A stretch of DNA of 64,000 nt, from the NCBI GenBank assembly GCA_002869015.1, contig PKTT01000039.1:1-64000 (forward strand), in the 5' to 3' direction. The DNA is from Deltaproteobacteria bacterium (GTDB lineage: Bacteria > Desulfobacterota > Deferrisomatia > Deferrisomatales > BM512). Shown here in pieces: positions 50,307 to 58,621 of this stretch. The translations under genes were made by a program, and so were the position numbers. A model generated the notes under the pieces. The model was not told where the DNA came from and did not search any database. It was given only the letters and a program-made list of their open reading frames with translations. Numbering within the stretch: position 1 is the first letter of the stretch; each line of letters opens with the position of its first letter.

Positions 50307-52135
50307 GGACCTTAGCCGCATTCGCTCTTTTACTTGCAAGCATCCTCTCCTTATGTGGATGCTCTTCAGCACCTCTTAAATCGGATGCGGACTCGAAAAA
50401 CATAACGTGGTCAGGGATTGTCGAAGTAAAGGAATCCATAACCTTCCCTAGAGGTACAACTTTAAAGATAAACCCCGGCACAACGGTAAAATTTGCTACT
50501 ACGGACATAGACGGCGACGGCCTTGGAGACATATCCCTAACCCTTGAGGAGGGTACTCTCCAGATAGATGGCACACTAGCTTCGCCAGTCACCTTTACAA
50601 CACTTGACAGAGCCCCAAGCCCCGGCGACTGGGGAGAGCTCAGGCTGGACTTTTCACGCCTTGCGGTTAAATATCTGATCCTTGAGGGTGCGACGAGGGG
50701 ACTTCATCTACACTTCACATCGGGAGTTGTCGAGGACTCATTGTTCCGCGACAACCTGGATGCAACGAGGATAGGCGAATCGAAGGTAAATTTCGCCAGG
50801 TGCCTTTTTAGCCAGAACTCCGGCAAAGGCTATAATTCGCGCACCTCGGAGAACACGCTTAAGGGTTCGTGGTTCCGCAATAATAGGCGTGGGCTCTTTC
50901 TCTTTGAGGGGGACAAGGGCTCAGACCTCTCCGGGAACCTCTTTAGCGGCAATGATGTCCCACTGCGCCTTGGCGATTTTTACGCGGGAAGGGTCAGGAC
51001 AACCGGCAACCAGTGGGAGAAGGACCCCATTCCCACAAGCACTGTCAGCCCTGAAGCGACGTTATCCATAGAACCAGGCGTGGTATTTGAAGCAGGGCCT
51101 CTGGGTTGGCCCCTCCTTAAAGAGGGGTGGAGAGTCGATACCGGGGGTTTCGTCGATGCACTCGCCGGAGGCGAGCTGGGGCTATATTTTCCCTCTTGGG
51201 ACGGCACCATAAACAGGGTTGGCCTCTTCGACGGTACAAAGATTGCGGGAACATCAATTGGCGACATTAGCGACTCAGCTCCAGCTCTTGGAAAATTAGA
51301 GGGTCGCTATTATCTTGCTTTACAGGGGTGGGACCGCTCCATACGCCTTCTGGACGCAATTACCCTTGAGGAGCTTGACTCATTTACCGAGGCCCCCTCC
51401 CCTGCGGATGACCACCGACAGTCCTCCCCTCTATTTATTGCCGGGGACTTAACCGTAGCTACATGGGCTGGCCGGGTATATTCATTTAAAGTGCTGGATG
51501 ACAAACTTGTCGAGAATTGGAAGGTCGAAGCATCGGCACCGGTCAGGGCCGACCTGACCTTAATCGAGTCAGCTGATGGAAAAACAATCCTCGTCCCGCT
51601 GGAGTCCGGCACGTTATTGGCATTAAATTATGTCACGGGGATTGAGCGCTGGCGCTTCAATGCCTCTGCCCCACTGATATCAGGGGCTGCGGTGGATAGT
51701 TCACGGGTTTTTATTGCGGACAAAAATGGCTCGCTATACTCCCTCTCTCTTGAGGGGAAACTCCTTTGGAGCAGAGAGATTCCCGGGGGTGCCTGGTATG
51801 CGCCGCCGCTGATCAATGAGGGCACCATATACCAGGGCAACGATTCGGGCAGCTATTCCGCCTATGACGCGGTCACAGGAGAAGAGCGCTGGCAGGCTAT
51901 CCTTGATGGGGGAATTAGGGGTAGCGGCGCTGCAATAAAGAATACCATAGCGGTCGCAACCGCTGGCGGCAGCCTATACCTCATCGACGCAGAGAGCGGG
52001 TTGGTGCGTGACAGGATGAAGTTGGGTGACGCTGTACTCTCCTCTCCCTTGATTATTGGCGAGAGACTTTATGTAGGAACAAGGCCCGGGGCGGTACACT
52101 CTTTCACGGTTGAAAACGTCAAAAGTGCTTATTAA
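50303..52135 (+). CDS. Lipoprotein: beta-helix plus PQQ-like beta-propeller
   Basis: A 610-residue lipoprotein (leader MRTLAAFALLLASILSLCGC, lipobox LCGC). Residues about 30-270 look like a right-handed parallel beta-helix: short G/N-rich rungs such as LTLEEGTLQIDGTLASPVTF, LIL-EGATRGLHLHF, VVEDSLFRDN, CLFSQNSGKGYNS, SWFRNNRRGLFLFEGD. Residues 280-610 are PQQ/YWTD-like propeller blades (LISGAAVDSSRVFIADKNGSLYSLSLEGKLLWSREI, NEGTIYQGNDSGSYSAYDAVTGEERW). It resembles BamB in the second half only. Probably an outer-membrane or surface protein binding polysaccharide or proteins; the exact partner is unknown. It follows the previous lipoprotein with a four-base overlap. Confidence 0.83.
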   Translation: MRTLAAFALLLASILSLCGCSSAPLKSDADSKNITWSGIVEVKESITFPRGTTLKINPGTTVKFATTDIDGDGLGDISLTLEEGTLQIDGTLASPVTFTTLDRAPSPGDWGELRLDFSRLAVKYLILEGATRGLHLHFTSGVVEDSLFRDNLDATRIGESKVNFARCLFSQNSGKGYNSRTSENTLKGSWFRNNRRGLFLFEGDKGSDLSGNLFSGNDVPLRLGDFYAGRVRTTGNQWEKDPIPTSTVSPEATLSIEPGVVFEAGPLGWPLLKEGWRVDTGGFVDALAGGELGLYFPSWDGTINRVGLFDGTKIAGTSIGDISDSAPALGKLEGRYYLALQGWDRSIRLLDAITLEELDSFTEAPSPADDHRQSSPLFIAGDLTVATWAGRVYSFKVLDDKLVENWKVEASAPVRADLTLIESADGKTILVPLESGTLLALNYVTGIERWRFNASAPLISGAAVDSSRVFIADKNGSLYSLSLEGKLLWSREIPGGAWYAPPLINEGTIYQGNDSGSYSAYDAVTGEERWQAILDGGIRGSGAAIKNTIAVATAGGSLYLIDAESGLVRDRMKLGDAVLSSPLIIGERLYVGTRPGAVHSFTVENVKSAY

Positions 52136-52165
52136 GGCAGCAAATTCAGATATAGGGAGTATGAA

Positions 52166-52726
52166 GTGAAGAAGAATATTTTTGCCGTTATTGTGGCGCT
52201 ACTTATACCGATGGCTGCTCTAAGCTGTGTCGGGAAATCACTTGTGGTTGGGACAGATTCCTCTCCTAAGAGCAAAGTTGTGGCGCAGGTATTAGCTATC
52301 TTGATAAATGAACGGACGGGAACAACCGTACAGATCATAGACCACGAAACCCCAGAGGCGCTTTTTAAGGAGATGCGTGATGGTGACGTGGATATAGCCC
52401 TTCAGTATGCGGGTAGCGCCCTAAAGAGGGATGGCAAGAATGTTGGCAGCGATGCGGCGGCTACATACGAACTGGCTAAGCAGCATTACCAGTCCGCTTG
52501 GAACCTGGCTTGGCTACCCCCACTCGGTTTCACCGAGGAGGGAGATGCAGATTCTCTTGCTGCGCCAGTTGCGCAAAAACATGCTTTAAAAAAATTCCCC
52601 GCACTCCCCAGGCTAATCGCTAAAACCGAGGGAACCCTCACCGGCGCAACAGTAAAAGAGCTTGCAGGAGCAGACTCCATACCTCGTGCCGTACGGGAAT
52701 TTCTCAAGAGCAACAAGTTAATTTAA
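52166..52726 (+). CDS. Short OpuAC-like substrate-binding lipoprotein
   Basis: A 186-residue product whose start (MKKNIFAVIVALLIPMAALSC) is a lipoprotein leader, GTG at 52166 with GGGAG upstream. The body looks like a shortened glycine-betaine/choline type binding domain (SLVVGTDSSPKSKVVAQVLAILINERTGTTVQIIDHETPEALFKEMRDGDVDIALQY). A full OpuAC/ProX domain has about 260 residues and a second lobe with aromatic cage; here only the first lobe and a partial second lobe can be seen. No ABC transporter genes are next to it. It may be a truncated or repurposed protein, co-transcribed with the lipoprotein gene 30 bases upstream. Confidence 0.72.
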   Translation: MKKNIFAVIVALLIPMAALSCVGKSLVVGTDSSPKSKVVAQVLAILINERTGTTVQIIDHETPEALFKEMRDGDVDIALQYAGSALKRDGKNVGSDAAATYELAKQHYQSAWNLAWLPPLGFTEEGDADSLAAPVAQKHALKKFPALPRLIAKTEGTLTGATVKELAGADSIPRAVREFLKSNKLI

Positions 52727-52746
52727 TCCTCTCTCCCAAGCAAAGA

Positions 52747-52779
52747 AGAGGGCGTCGCGTAAACGGCGCCCTCTTTTTT
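52747..52779 (+). terminator. Terminator after the surface-protein cluster
   Basis: GAGGGCG and CGCCCTC pair with an inner imperfect stem and are followed by TTTTTTA. Confidence 0.85.
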
Positions 52780-52902
52780 ACTCTATTCTACGTGTATTTA
52801 AAGGCCGCTGTTGGCACACTTCATAATGTATTTTTTCTATGTAGATATTGACCAATTCGATAAGTACGGTTAAATTGCTAGTACAACCCTACGATATACA
52901 GG

Positions 52903-53841
52903 ATGAAAATGATGCGAATATTTGACGACAACAGCCAATCCATAGGAAATACCCCCCTTGTTAGGGTCAACAACCTGACTAAAGGACTTAAAGCGACCGT
53001 GCTGGCAAAGGTCGAAGCTAGAAACCCTGCCTTTTCAGTCAAATGCAGGGTTGGTAGAAATCTGATCCTCGACGCTGAAAAAAAGGGCGTAATTAAACCG
53101 GGCATGACGATAGTCGAGCCAACAAGCGGCAATACGGGGATAGCTCTTGCCTTTGTTTGCGCGGCGCGTGGGTATAAGCTCGCGCTCACCATGCCGGAGA
53201 CAATGAGCGTCGAGCGGCAAAAGCTGCTAAAAGCCTTTGGCGCGGAGCTTATTTTGACTCCTGGCTCAAAGGGCATGGGCGGCGCAATCGCAACCGCCAC
53301 GGATATGGCGGCAGAGGACCCCTCCAGATTCTATATGCCTGACCAATTCTCAAACCCCGCAAATCCTGAAATTCACTTTATGACTACCGGACCTGAGATA
53401 TTCTCCGATACGGATGGCAAGGTCGATTATTTCGTCTCCGGGGTTGGCACCGGCGGCACAATCACCGGCGTATCCCGCTACCTGAAGGGGGAGAAAGGTC
53501 TTGCCGTGACCTCAATAGCTGTGGAGCCTGAGGCATCTCCTGTGCTGAGCGGCGGCTCTCCGGGCCCCCACAAAATTCAGGGTATAGGCGCCGGCTTCAA
53601 GCCCGCGACACTCGACCTCTCTCAAGTTGACAGGGTATCTACGGTAGCCGATGAGGCGGCCATGGAGACAGCGCGCAGGCTCGCCCGCGAAGAGGGCATC
53701 ATCTGCGGCATATCTAGCGGCGCGGCCATGGCGGCAGCGCTGGAGCTTGCAGCAAAAGAGGAGGCTGCGGGCAAGACAATCGTCACGATACTTCCCGATT
53801 CAGGCGAGCGCTACCTCTCCACACAGCTCTTTGAAGTCTGA
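52903..53841 (+). CDS. cysK: Cysteine synthase (O-acetylserine sulfhydrylase)
   Basis: PLP enzyme making cysteine from O-acetylserine and sulfide. 312 residues, full length. PLP lysine is K47 in [27 protein letters not shown] binds substrate, [14 protein letters not shown] binds PLP phosphate, and the [10 protein letters not shown] and [13 protein letters not shown] motifs close the active site. Two adjacent ATG codons (52903 and 52912) exist; the first is taken. It has its own promoter region and terminator. It may also supply sulfide-derived cysteine for cluster enzymes here. Confidence 0.95.
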   Translation: MKMMRIFDDNSQSIGNTPLVRVNNLTKGLKATVLAKVEARNPAFSVKCRVGRNLILDAEKKGVIKPGMTIVEPTSGNTGIALAFVCAARGYKLALTMPETMSVERQKLLKAFGAELILTPGSKGMGGAIATATDMAAEDPSRFYMPDQFSNPANPEIHFMTTGPEIFSDTDGKVDYFVSGVGTGGTITGVSRYLKGEKGLAVTSIAVEPEASPVLSGGSPGPHKIQGIGAGFKPATLDLSQVDRVSTVADEAAMETARRLAREEGIICGISSGAAMAAALELAAKEEAAGKTIVTILPDSGERYLSTQLFEV

Positions 53842-53859
53842 TTAAAAGAACCCAAAATA

Positions 53860-53897
53860 AAAAAGCCCGCCTCCAATCCCGGAAGCGGGCTTTCTTT
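53860..53897. terminator. Bidirectional terminator between cysK and the STAND NTPase gene
   Basis: AAAAAAGCCCGC ... GCGGGCTTTCTTT: seven to nine base-pair G+C stem between convergent genes. Confidence 0.88.
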
Positions 53898-53910
53898 ATG
53901 CCTTTTTATA

Positions 53911-56691
53911 TCACCTTGCTCTCTTCTTAAAATGGTAGTCGAGAAGGTTGTCGAAGTGGCCCAGAAGCTCAAAGGAGGGCCTCTTGACCGCTACTTCGCA
54001 AAGCTCAATATACCTCTTCACGATAGTCGCGAAGAGCGGAATTGAGGTTCCAATCCGCTTTGACATCGGCAGACGCATGACCCCAAGGGCCACCTCAAGA
54101 TGCTCTATACCCCCTGCCAACTCACCTGATATTGCGTATAGCTCAGCTACCTGCCCGTGCGCGGCGGCAAGCTCAAGCGAGTACCCATCTGGGTTGGCGT
54201 CAACGAGTTTTTTAAACTCTGAAATAGCTACTTTGACAGATGCAATCCCCTTCTCAACCAACCCCGCCTCCCCCATAATCCTGCCAAGGTTGGCCAAAGA
54301 AGCTGCATGTCGCTCCAAAAATGCCGCCGGGCGAACGCTAGCAAGCTGCTCATGAATCTCAGAGGAGCGCGAAGCAGCAGAAAGAGCCTTCTCCGGGGCG
54401 AGGTTAAGATCAGTCAGCGCCGCCAGATTGTTGAGGGCAGTGGCGTAGGGCACGGCAAACCTAGTGCGTCCCTCCACAAGTAGGGACTTATAGAGCGACA
54501 GCGAACGATTTGCCACCTTTTCACCCTGCTCACACCTGCCGCTTCTAAGAAGCTCAGCCGCCAGGTTGTTGAGCGCAAGGGCAAGGTCATCCTTCCACAC
54601 ATCGGCATTTCGCTGTGAGAGGCGTTCATATATCTCCACCGCTTCCACCGCTGCGGGCACCGCTTTGGACGCCCTGCCAAGCGCCCCATATATCGGTGTT
54701 ACGTTGGTTAACGCCGCTGCAAGCTCCGCGTCAAATGCATCCGGATTCTTCTCAGAGAGGCCGCGCAAAAAGCCAATGGCGCGCTCAGCTGGAGCTAAAG
54801 CCTCATCCCACTCTCGCAGTCTGGCGTGGGATATGGCGAGATTATTAAGGGCCTGTGCAAAACCGGGCACATATACCCTGGGGTTGCTGCGCGCCAGCTT
54901 CTCCCACTGCTTCACCCCCTCCTCGGCAGCCTCAAGGGCGCGGCGATAGCTCCCCGCGTGATGTTGATATGCTGCAAGATTTGTCCAAGCGCCAGCTAGC
55001 TCCGCCTCCTCCTGACCACCCTCTTCCTTAGCCAGATCAGTACGGATTTGCACCACCCTTAGCCCCTCTTTAGCGGCATTCACGGCTTTGCCCTGAATAG
55101 CTTCAAAGGCTGCAAGGTTGTTTAGGCAGTTGGCGAGCCTTCTATAGTTGGAGGGGTCATCCTCGACCAGCTTGCTGTATGCTTCAACCGCGCGCCGCGC
55201 AGTCTCAAGGGCGCCGCTGACGTTTCCAAGCTCAAAGTTGGCTACCGCGAGGCGATTCATCGTATCCGCACGTACTGAAGCATAAGCTGGTGTCTGAGGT
55301 AATTTAAGAACGAGGGTCTCGTGGAGGGCTATCCCAAAGGCGGCGAGGTTTGAGTTTCTAAGTGAGGTCTGGCGGGAAACCCATATAAGCTCGTCGACGG
55401 GCCGCTCACTTAGCACCATGTCTAGCCAATGCTTTACCAGCTCAAAACCCTTTATGCCGGAGATGTCTCCAGTTGTCCTTATGAGATTGAGCCACACCAG
55501 CTCCGGGTCCACCCCTATTGCGAGCTCTATGCACTCATCCATCTGGGCTTTGTATTCGGAGAGCACCAGCACTCCGAAAGCGCCATTTATGAGGTCGTGG
55601 ATAATCGGAATGTAAAGCTGTCGTCCATCTTCGACGCCGCCACGCCCCGCCGTGGCCTTCAGCCCCATCAAGGTGCCGTCAATAGCGGTCTCGGAGGCGC
55701 CAAGGCTCAGCGCATCTGCCCGCAGGAGATTTATAAAGCCGTCATCTTTGCTGTCACGGGCTCCGCAAAAGGCAAGGTAGGCAACGGCACGCTCAACCAA
55801 GATGGGGTCGGCCCCCTTTGGGCATAGGCCCCTAACCGCAGCGCGCTCCCTTGAAACTGCCCACTGAAGGAGGTCACCCTGGTCCCAATCGGTGATATTT
55901 ACCGCAGAGCCCGTCTCACAGGCCCTTATCGCAGCAAGTTGAAGGTATACGGGGTTTCGGTCGGTATTTAAACGAAGGGCCTGCAAGGAATCCCGGCTTA
56001 AGGTGGGAAGCCGTGGGGCCTCCTTCTGGCAGAGGTCAGACCACGCGTCAAGGGTCTCCTGTAGGATTTCGACCATCGTATTATCGGGGTCTTCCCTGCC
56101 GGGAAAGCCAAGCCTTAACGGCATCTCCATCGACGACTGAACGGCTTCCCACTCTGCGCCGCTGAGGCGTTGCAGCATCTCCCCGAACCACCCGGCTTCA
56201 ACTGCCGCCCTGCGCTCTATGAGGATTAGCCGCACCCGCTTGCCGCTATTTCGCCCCTCTTCCCTACCCCATTTGGCGAAGTGAACTATGAGGGTCTCAA
56301 GAACATCGGATTTTCGCGCCGCATTGTCGATTATCATCAAGGTGTTCTGAAGAGGTCTGAATGAGGCAAATTCGGGGGATTTAACCCAGGCGTCCAGGGC
56401 ATCGCCGGGCACGAAACCTGCGAGCCATCCTTCTGAAGATGCTTTTGCCGCTGCCTCCTGGGTCAATCTGGTCTTGCCCACCCCGCCATTACCAAAGACA
56501 GTAAGCCATCTAAATGGCGCGCCGGAGTTACAGAAGCTGTCAATCCCCTCAAGCTCTGCGCCCCTACCTACAAGGGGGAGGAATGAGGCGGAGGGGTGCA
56601 GGAGGCTTCCCGGCCTCTCGGGGATTATAAGATGTGCGGTATTCGCAAGATATATAGGCGCGTCCATTAGCCCACCCGTATTTGAATTCAT
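53911..56691 (-). CDS. STAND NTPase (NB-ARC-like) with TPR array
   Basis: A 926-residue predicted signal-transduction ATPase. Residues 37-60 lead in with FLPLVGRGAELEGI, Walker A is GNGGVGKT at 67-74, Walker B is LMIID at 118-122, and a winged-helix-like part follows to about 330. From about 460 to 890 there are ten or so TPRs with the pattern ALNNLAxxxxxxGxxxxALxxAxxAVExxxxLxxxxP. The N-terminal 36 residues are too short for a known effector, and none is seen at the C-terminus. It may sense a ligand through its TPRs and signal to another protein. Defence (Avs-like) and regulatory functions are both open. It is a single gene between terminators. Confidence 0.85.
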   Translation of the reverse strand: MNSNTGGLMDAPIYLANTAHLIIPERPGSLLHPSASFLPLVGRGAELEGIDSFCNSGAPFRWLTVFGNGGVGKTRLTQEAAAKASSEGWLAGFVPGDALDAWVKSPEFASFRPLQNTLMIIDNAARKSDVLETLIVHFAKWGREEGRNSGKRVRLILIERRAAVEAGWFGEMLQRLSGAEWEAVQSSMEMPLRLGFPGREDPDNTMVEILQETLDAWSDLCQKEAPRLPTLSRDSLQALRLNTDRNPVYLQLAAIRACETGSAVNITDWDQGDLLQWAVSRERAAVRGLCPKGADPILVERAVAYLAFCGARDSKDDGFINLLRADALSLGASETAIDGTLMGLKATAGRGGVEDGRQLYIPIIHDLINGAFGVLVLSEYKAQMDECIELAIGVDPELVWLNLIRTTGDISGIKGFELVKHWLDMVLSERPVDELIWVSRQTSLRNSNLAAFGIALHETLVLKLPQTPAYASVRADTMNRLAVANFELGNVSGALETARRAVEAYSKLVEDDPSNYRRLANCLNNLAAFEAIQGKAVNAAKEGLRVVQIRTDLAKEEGGQEEAELAGAWTNLAAYQHHAGSYRRALEAAEEGVKQWEKLARSNPRVYVPGFAQALNNLAISHARLREWDEALAPAERAIGFLRGLSEKNPDAFDAELAAALTNVTPIYGALGRASKAVPAAVEAVEIYERLSQRNADVWKDDLALALNNLAAELLRSGRCEQGEKVANRSLSLYKSLLVEGRTRFAVPYATALNNLAALTDLNLAPEKALSAASRSSEIHEQLASVRPAAFLERHAASLANLGRIMGEAGLVEKGIASVKVAISEFKKLVDANPDGYSLELAAAHGQVAELYAISGELAGGIEHLEVALGVMRLPMSKRIGTSIPLFATIVKRYIELCEVAVKRPSFELLGHFDNLLDYHFKKRAR

Positions 56692-56738
56692 TCAGGGTCA
56701 CAGGATACAACACCTGCCGCTCTCTGTCACCGAGAGAC

Positions 56739-56776
56739 GTAAAAAGGGCCGAAACGCAATGCGCCCGGCCCTCTAT
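56739..56776 (-). terminator. Terminator after slyD
   Basis: On the minus strand AGGGCCG and CGGCCCT form a stem around GGCGCATTGCGTTT and are followed by TTTTAC. Confidence 0.75.
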
Positions 56777-56801
56777 TTATCGGCATATCATGTGCTTAAA
56801 T

Positions 56802-57365
56802 TTAGCAGCTACATCCACCGCCCGGGTTGCAGCCAGAGGGGCCGCAGGTGCCATCCGTTCCACAATCGGTGCCGCAGCTGGAGCCGCAGGAGGATTGAGC
56901 GGTCATCTGCGCGGTGAGCACGTCGAACTCCTCCTCGGTGAGGTCACGAACATCCATAATCTCCACGTCGAAGTTGAGCTCCTTACCCGCGAGCGGATGG
57001 TTGAAGTCTGCGACAACCACATCATCCTTAACCTCAACAACGGTAAAGGAGACGGGGCCGTGCGGGCCCTGCGCTGTGAAACCCTGGCCGGGCTCCAAAG
57101 AGAGATCCGCCGGGAAGTTTTCACGGGGCAGATCTCTGTACATTTCATCGGAGGCGGGACCATAGCCCTCTTCAGGGGAGACATTTACAGTCAGCTTCTC
57201 ACCGGCAGTGTGGCCCTCTAGAGCATTTTCAAGGCCCGGAATTATCTGGCCGAAGCCGGCGACAAAGGCCAAAGGATCACCACCGCGGGAGGAGTCTATC
57301 TGATCTCCATTATCCAAGGTCAGTGTGTAGTGTATGGTCACATGTTTCTTTGATTCAATCTTCAT
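56802..57365 (-). CDS. slyD: FKBP-type peptidyl-prolyl isomerase, SlyD-like with Cys-rich tail
   Basis: A 187-residue FKBP of the SlyD group. FKBP marks are VTIHYTLTLDNGDQIDSS, PGLENALEGHTAGEKLTVNVSPEEGYG and FDVEIMDVRDLT; the IF (insert-in-flap) domain lies between (EMYRDLPRENFPADLSLEPGQGF). The last 30 residues are a Cys/Gly-rich tail with seven Cys (SSCGSSCGTDCG... CSC), resembling the His/Cys metal-binding tails that deliver nickel in other SlyD proteins, but here with Cys only. ATG at 57365 has AAGGA seven bases upstream. Confidence 0.93.
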   Translation of the reverse strand: MKIESKKHVTIHYTLTLDNGDQIDSSRGGDPLAFVAGFGQIIPGLENALEGHTAGEKLTVNVSPEEGYGPASDEMYRDLPRENFPADLSLEPGQGFTAQGPHGPVSFTVVEVKDDVVVADFNHPLAGKELNFDVEIMDVRDLTEEEFDVLTAQMTAQSSCGSSCGTDCGTDGTCGPSGCNPGGGCSC

Positions 57366-57646
57366 CAAATGTCCTTCCATCTATCAAAATTTTCCGTTCA
57401 CAAAAAAAAACCGGCCATCCAAGTAGGGTTTGCCGGGCACCTGTTCTTAGAAAAAGATAAGGACGCTTACCGGACAAGTCAATAAATATGGAAAAAAACT
57501 TTTTAGAGAGTGAAATAAGCGGCCGTTAAAATATCTTGACGCATTAAAATACAGACGCGATCAAGCTCCCCTTTCCAGACCGCTTCATGGTATAAATGTT
57601 GGTCAGGCTTAAAATGTGCCTTTTTTAAATCAAGAGGGATTAGTTA
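57366..57646. other. Promoter-containing gap, no gene seen
   Basis: Divergent gap between slyD and the FG-GAP gene. A TTGACG near 57536 and a TATAAA near 57591 may belong to promoters, but neither has a well spaced partner. A run of nine A and a weak CCGGCC/GGTTTGCCGG repeat at 57408-57437 may help in regulation of slyD. Confidence 0.35.
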
Positions 57647-58567
57647 ATGTCTTTTGCAAAATCTTTACTTGCGCCCCTTCTACTGATGACAGCGTCCCTT
57701 GTCTATGCTTTTCCCGATAATCTTGACCTACAGCCTCCAGCGAATGCGTCGGCTTTCGGCACATCCCTTACGACGGGTGACTTTAACCAGGATGGCTTCA
57801 CTGACCTTGTTGTTGGCGCGCCTGGGACCGGAGGCGGGGCTATATATCTCTTTGCCGGGGGCGAAGCAGGGCTCTCCGACCAGCCTTTCGAGGAGATCAT
57901 CTCTTTCGAAGAAAACGGCGAGCTTGGCGCTAAGGTAATGGCTATAAACTTCAACGGGGATGACTACCTGGACCTCGCCGCGACGGTCAAAGGCGAGCCA
58001 TACCTATTCCTTGGGGTCTCGGGAGGAATTGATCCGACGCCAATTACACTCCCTGCAGACCCGTCAGACCCAATATATGTTGAAATTACTCAGACAGACA
58101 GGGTCGCCTTCGACCCAGACGGCGACGAATACATCGACGGTGCTATCGGATACCCAGATGGCGCAGGGCATATTGAAGTACGCTATGCCGATTCGCCATT
58201 CGTTGATGACCCCCCCATTATGTATCCGGCAGAAATTTCGATAGCGCCTGAAACCCCACTGGGCACAATACTGGCGATACTTAAGGGGTTCGATCCCGAG
58301 GGTGAGGAGCTGATCTGGTTTCTTCCTCCCGAAGCTACACACATGGAGACATTCGCCCTTGACCCAAGCACGGGGGAGCTGACCTTACTAAGCAAAGACT
58401 ACATAGAGTTCCCAGGGCTTGGAGAAAATACCACCCTGGTCTTCAACGTCTACCTTTACGATGGCAACAACATGGTCCTGAACACTGTGGAGGCGGATTT
58501 AAAGCATGAAAAGGCAGACGCGGGAGAGTTCATAGGGCCATGTTTTATAAAGGCGCTATTCAACTAG
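57647..58567 (+). CDS. Exported FG-GAP/cadherin-like protein
   Basis: A 306-residue exported protein with leader SFAKSLLAPLLLMTASLVYA. Residues 35-110 carry FG-GAP (integrin-alpha-like) repeats (FGTSLTTGDFNQDGFTDLVVGAPGTGGGAIYLFAGG and AKVMAINFNGDDYLDLAATVKGEPYLFLG), then a third, VAFDPDGDEYIDGAIGYPDG. The C-terminal part (PEISIAPETPLGTILAILKGFDPEGEELIWFLPPE... FALDPSTGELTLLSKDYIEF) is cadherin/Ca-binding-like. It is probably a surface or periplasmic adhesion protein, related in style to the CRTAC1-like protein at 47.8 kb. The family is not known to me. Confidence 0.78.
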   Translation: MSFAKSLLAPLLLMTASLVYAFPDNLDLQPPANASAFGTSLTTGDFNQDGFTDLVVGAPGTGGGAIYLFAGGEAGLSDQPFEEIISFEENGELGAKVMAINFNGDDYLDLAATVKGEPYLFLGVSGGIDPTPITLPADPSDPIYVEITQTDRVAFDPDGDEYIDGAIGYPDGAGHIEVRYADSPFVDDPPIMYPAEISIAPETPLGTILAILKGFDPEGEELIWFLPPEATHMETFALDPSTGELTLLSKDYIEFPGLGENTTLVFNVYLYDGNNMVLNTVEADLKHEKADAGEFIGPCFIKALFN

Positions 58568-58621
58568 CCTTAAGGAAGAAAAGTTGCTGCCTGCGCCATT
58601 GATGCTCATTAAAAACCTTCC

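Noticed and set aside
53911..56691. Anti-phage Avs system
   Set aside because: No effector domain and no neighbouring defence genes; kept only as an open possibility.
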